Origin: Owenia fusiformis
Taxonomy: Eukaryota > Annelida > Polychaeta > Sabellida > Oweniidae
Reading direction: 5' to 3'
Length of the DNA stretch: 29,615 nucleotides
Assembly: GCA_903813345.2 (NCBI GenBank)
Contig: CAIIXF020000001.1
Coordinates: 55,354,270-55,383,884, forward strand
Position numbers and translations under genes: made by a program. Shown here in pieces: positions 24,101 through 27,100 of this stretch. The notes beneath the pieces are model-generated. The model made no database searches and was not told where the DNA came from. It was given only the letters and a program-made list of their open reading frames with translations. Each line of letters begins with the position of its first letter. Position 1 is the stretch's first letter.

Positions 24101-27100
24101 CGTGAAATGATTTAGAAATAAATTTCATTGAATTTATAACATTTGTACTAACATGTATAGTTAATAAAAATCATAACAGATTAAAACCAGATCTTTAGTG
24201 AATCCATTTTATGATTAAACCATTCCATGTGTTCAATAGGTTGGAGGTCAAGGAGGTGGTGTAATCCTGCTATCTGCCGACAGAATTGTCATCGATGGTG
24301 AGATTAAGTCTAATGGCTCAACTTCCTACACTAAAGGCTGTGGTGGAGGAGCTGGTGGTAGCATCGTCGTTAAAGCCAAACAAGTTTCAGGTAAAAATCA
24401 TCTTTTAATGATTCACATATTTTTACAACTATTATTAGGATTATTTTGTTTTTTAGAAATGAACTTTGTCAATTGAAATCTATTGTAAAACTCTTAAATT
24501 ATGACCCCCTAAATTCAGGTAATGAACCATCAGGAACTTTTTGTGAATTGAATAAGTTTTACAGTATTTTACGCACACTTATGAAGATCATTATTTCTTG
24601 CGCAGGTTCTGGTTCTGTTGTCTCCAGCGGAGGAGATGGCGCTACAGTTTCGTTCTGTAACAAATATGACGAAAACCTTCGCTGTGAAGAATGTAACAAT
24701 GGCTACTATTGGTCGGATTATAACTGTGTTGCCAGCTGCCAACATACGTCCAATGAGTGCTGTGATCAAGACAAATATAATGACGCATGTGTGGGCAGCC
24801 ATGATGCATGTCTAGATAGTGACGCACACTGTAGGAGTAATGGTTACTTCAACTTCAATTATTGTGATCCCATTGGTCGTACATGTAAAGGAGAATCAAG
24901 TCCTGCCGATAGTAAAGTAAGTAATTCTGTGTTATTGGTGAAAAGGGACAACATAAGAGAAGGCAATTAGGAAATTGAAGGACTCAATAAGATTAATGTT
25001 AATTAATCAATTAATAAGACAATTAATTAATTAATAAGACAATTTCTGAAGTTGAGGCATTTCCTGTGGCTGGACAGTAGTTTGAAGAGTTTGAATGATG
25101 AAATATTGTAATGACCCTTGATCGTAATTTGCTCCTACAGCACAACTAGTTTAAGCTTTTATAGCTCGGTGTTTAGAGCATCAGGCTCTGGATCTAAGGG
25201 TCCTGGATTCGATTCCTACATGGGGCATTGAACACACTTTCTCTATGTCTTTATCTAGCTAGTTACACTACACACAGACTTTAGTCATACCCCATTACAA
25301 TACAGTTTGCTGAAATAATAAAATTTTACATGCTTCAATAACTTGGTTTTTATTTGTACTCCAGACTCTTGGTGGTGGTGGAGCAGGTGGTCGTATAGCT
25401 ATATTCGCCTCTGAATCCTTCACCTATACTGGCTCCTACAGATCAATTGGTGGCAGGTCCCCAAGTGAGTATGGTGGCCCTGGAACAGTTGTCGTCTTTG
25501 CCACTGATCCAGAAACAGAAGTGACCACATCAAGCTTGTTTGTTGACAACGGAGGCAAGCAACCAGTCAATGATTTAATCGCAGATTCCACCCAGGATAG
25601 CTGTAGAGCATACGTCGTGGCTGATAACAGCTTTGGTGTATCTACTTTCGATTTTGATGAGGTGACTATCACTGGTAGTGCTCATCTTGCCTTCAGGAGC
25701 AACGGAGGATCTACAATTACTGTGACCTTCCAGATGCTTCATGGAGACCTGACTGGTCTGTTGCATGTACTACAGGGTATGCCTGTAGAGATAGTAGATG
25801 GTGACAGTCCAATGCCAGCCTCATTCTTCTTGTATGAGAGTGCACAGTTACAACTCCCTGCAGGTAAGATACAAGAATTCTTGATATGAATATAAATTTC
25901 CTATCTCCTATTTCCTATTTTGGAATGTTTTTATTTAATTTTTGACAATTTATTAATTAAAATAAGGGAACATGGGGCAAAGCGGCCCAAAAAATTTAAT
26001 TTTAAGTTGTTCTGTACGGGGTATTTTCGTATCTGTCAATCATCGCGCACTTTGATGTTCCACTTTATTAATGGTTTGTGGTTTACATTTTTCGAGTGTT
26101 TTATACTTTCCTAGGACCATCTTCTGTGATTTTTCAATGGTCAAAAATATTGTCGAGAGTGGGGCAAAACGGCCCATGGGTGGGGCAAAACGGCCCACCC
26201 TCTGTTACATGGGTTTTGAAACCAAAATTAATCAATTACAAGACTCGTCCACAAACATCTTATCTCAGACGTTCAAACCTTTGACAGATAAAGTATTCTT
26301 AACCCCTACCATAATTCTAGTCATTCGATATATGTCGGAAGGAAATTAGGCACAAGCCAGATGTTAAAATTGTTACATTTGAAAACCAATTGTTCTTGCA
26401 CAATAAGATTTTTGTATGTTATAACATGTGTGGGCCGTTTTGCCCCAAAGACATGTGAATTTTCAAATAGACGTCATTTTAATTTGCCTTATATTTGAAG
26501 CTCGAAATTTTTACAAATAAATAATAAATGTGCACACTCTATGTAAAATGTTAAATCAAAACGATATTCTATTGTTGCCGGATTTTTTAGAGATTCTCGT
26601 GAGAGGGGTAATTTCCAAAAAAGAGGGTGAAAAGTAGAATTACCTCTTACGTAAAGCGAGACGCTGCTTGGTTAAAAATGGACGCTCGAGAAGGTGGCAG
26701 ATATTTCAAAATTCGATTTTGTGACTTTTGAAGAACCATCTTTTTATAGTTCAAAAGATATTTCGATGGGCCACTTTGCCCCAGAGGGCCGTTTTGCCCC
26801 ATGTTCCCCTACTTGTATGGTTTTAATGGACCATTTCAGTTCAGTTTAGTCCAAATACAGACTTGTTATAATTATTCTTTAATCCTGTAAACAGATACCC
26901 AAGGTTTACATGTTGGGTATAATCAATTATGATTTATGTTAAAAACATTGCAGAGGTATTCCTAAGTGGTTTGGACTACAAGGATGTGGAGATCAATGGA
27001 ATCCTGACAGGCATCCAAGACCTTCACATTGGAGAAGGAGTCAATATTGTTATTGGACCTGAGGGTCAAAGTGCCGGCCTGGACAAGCAGGAGTTCACTA

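Noticed and set aside
25155-25234. Functional tRNA gene
   Set aside because: The acceptor and T stems are badly mismatched and the anticodon stem is imperfect; a SINE head or pseudogene fits better.
25965-26809. Transposase gene inside the transposon
   Set aside because: All open frames in it are short and lack DDE or helix-turn-helix features, so the element is non-autonomous.
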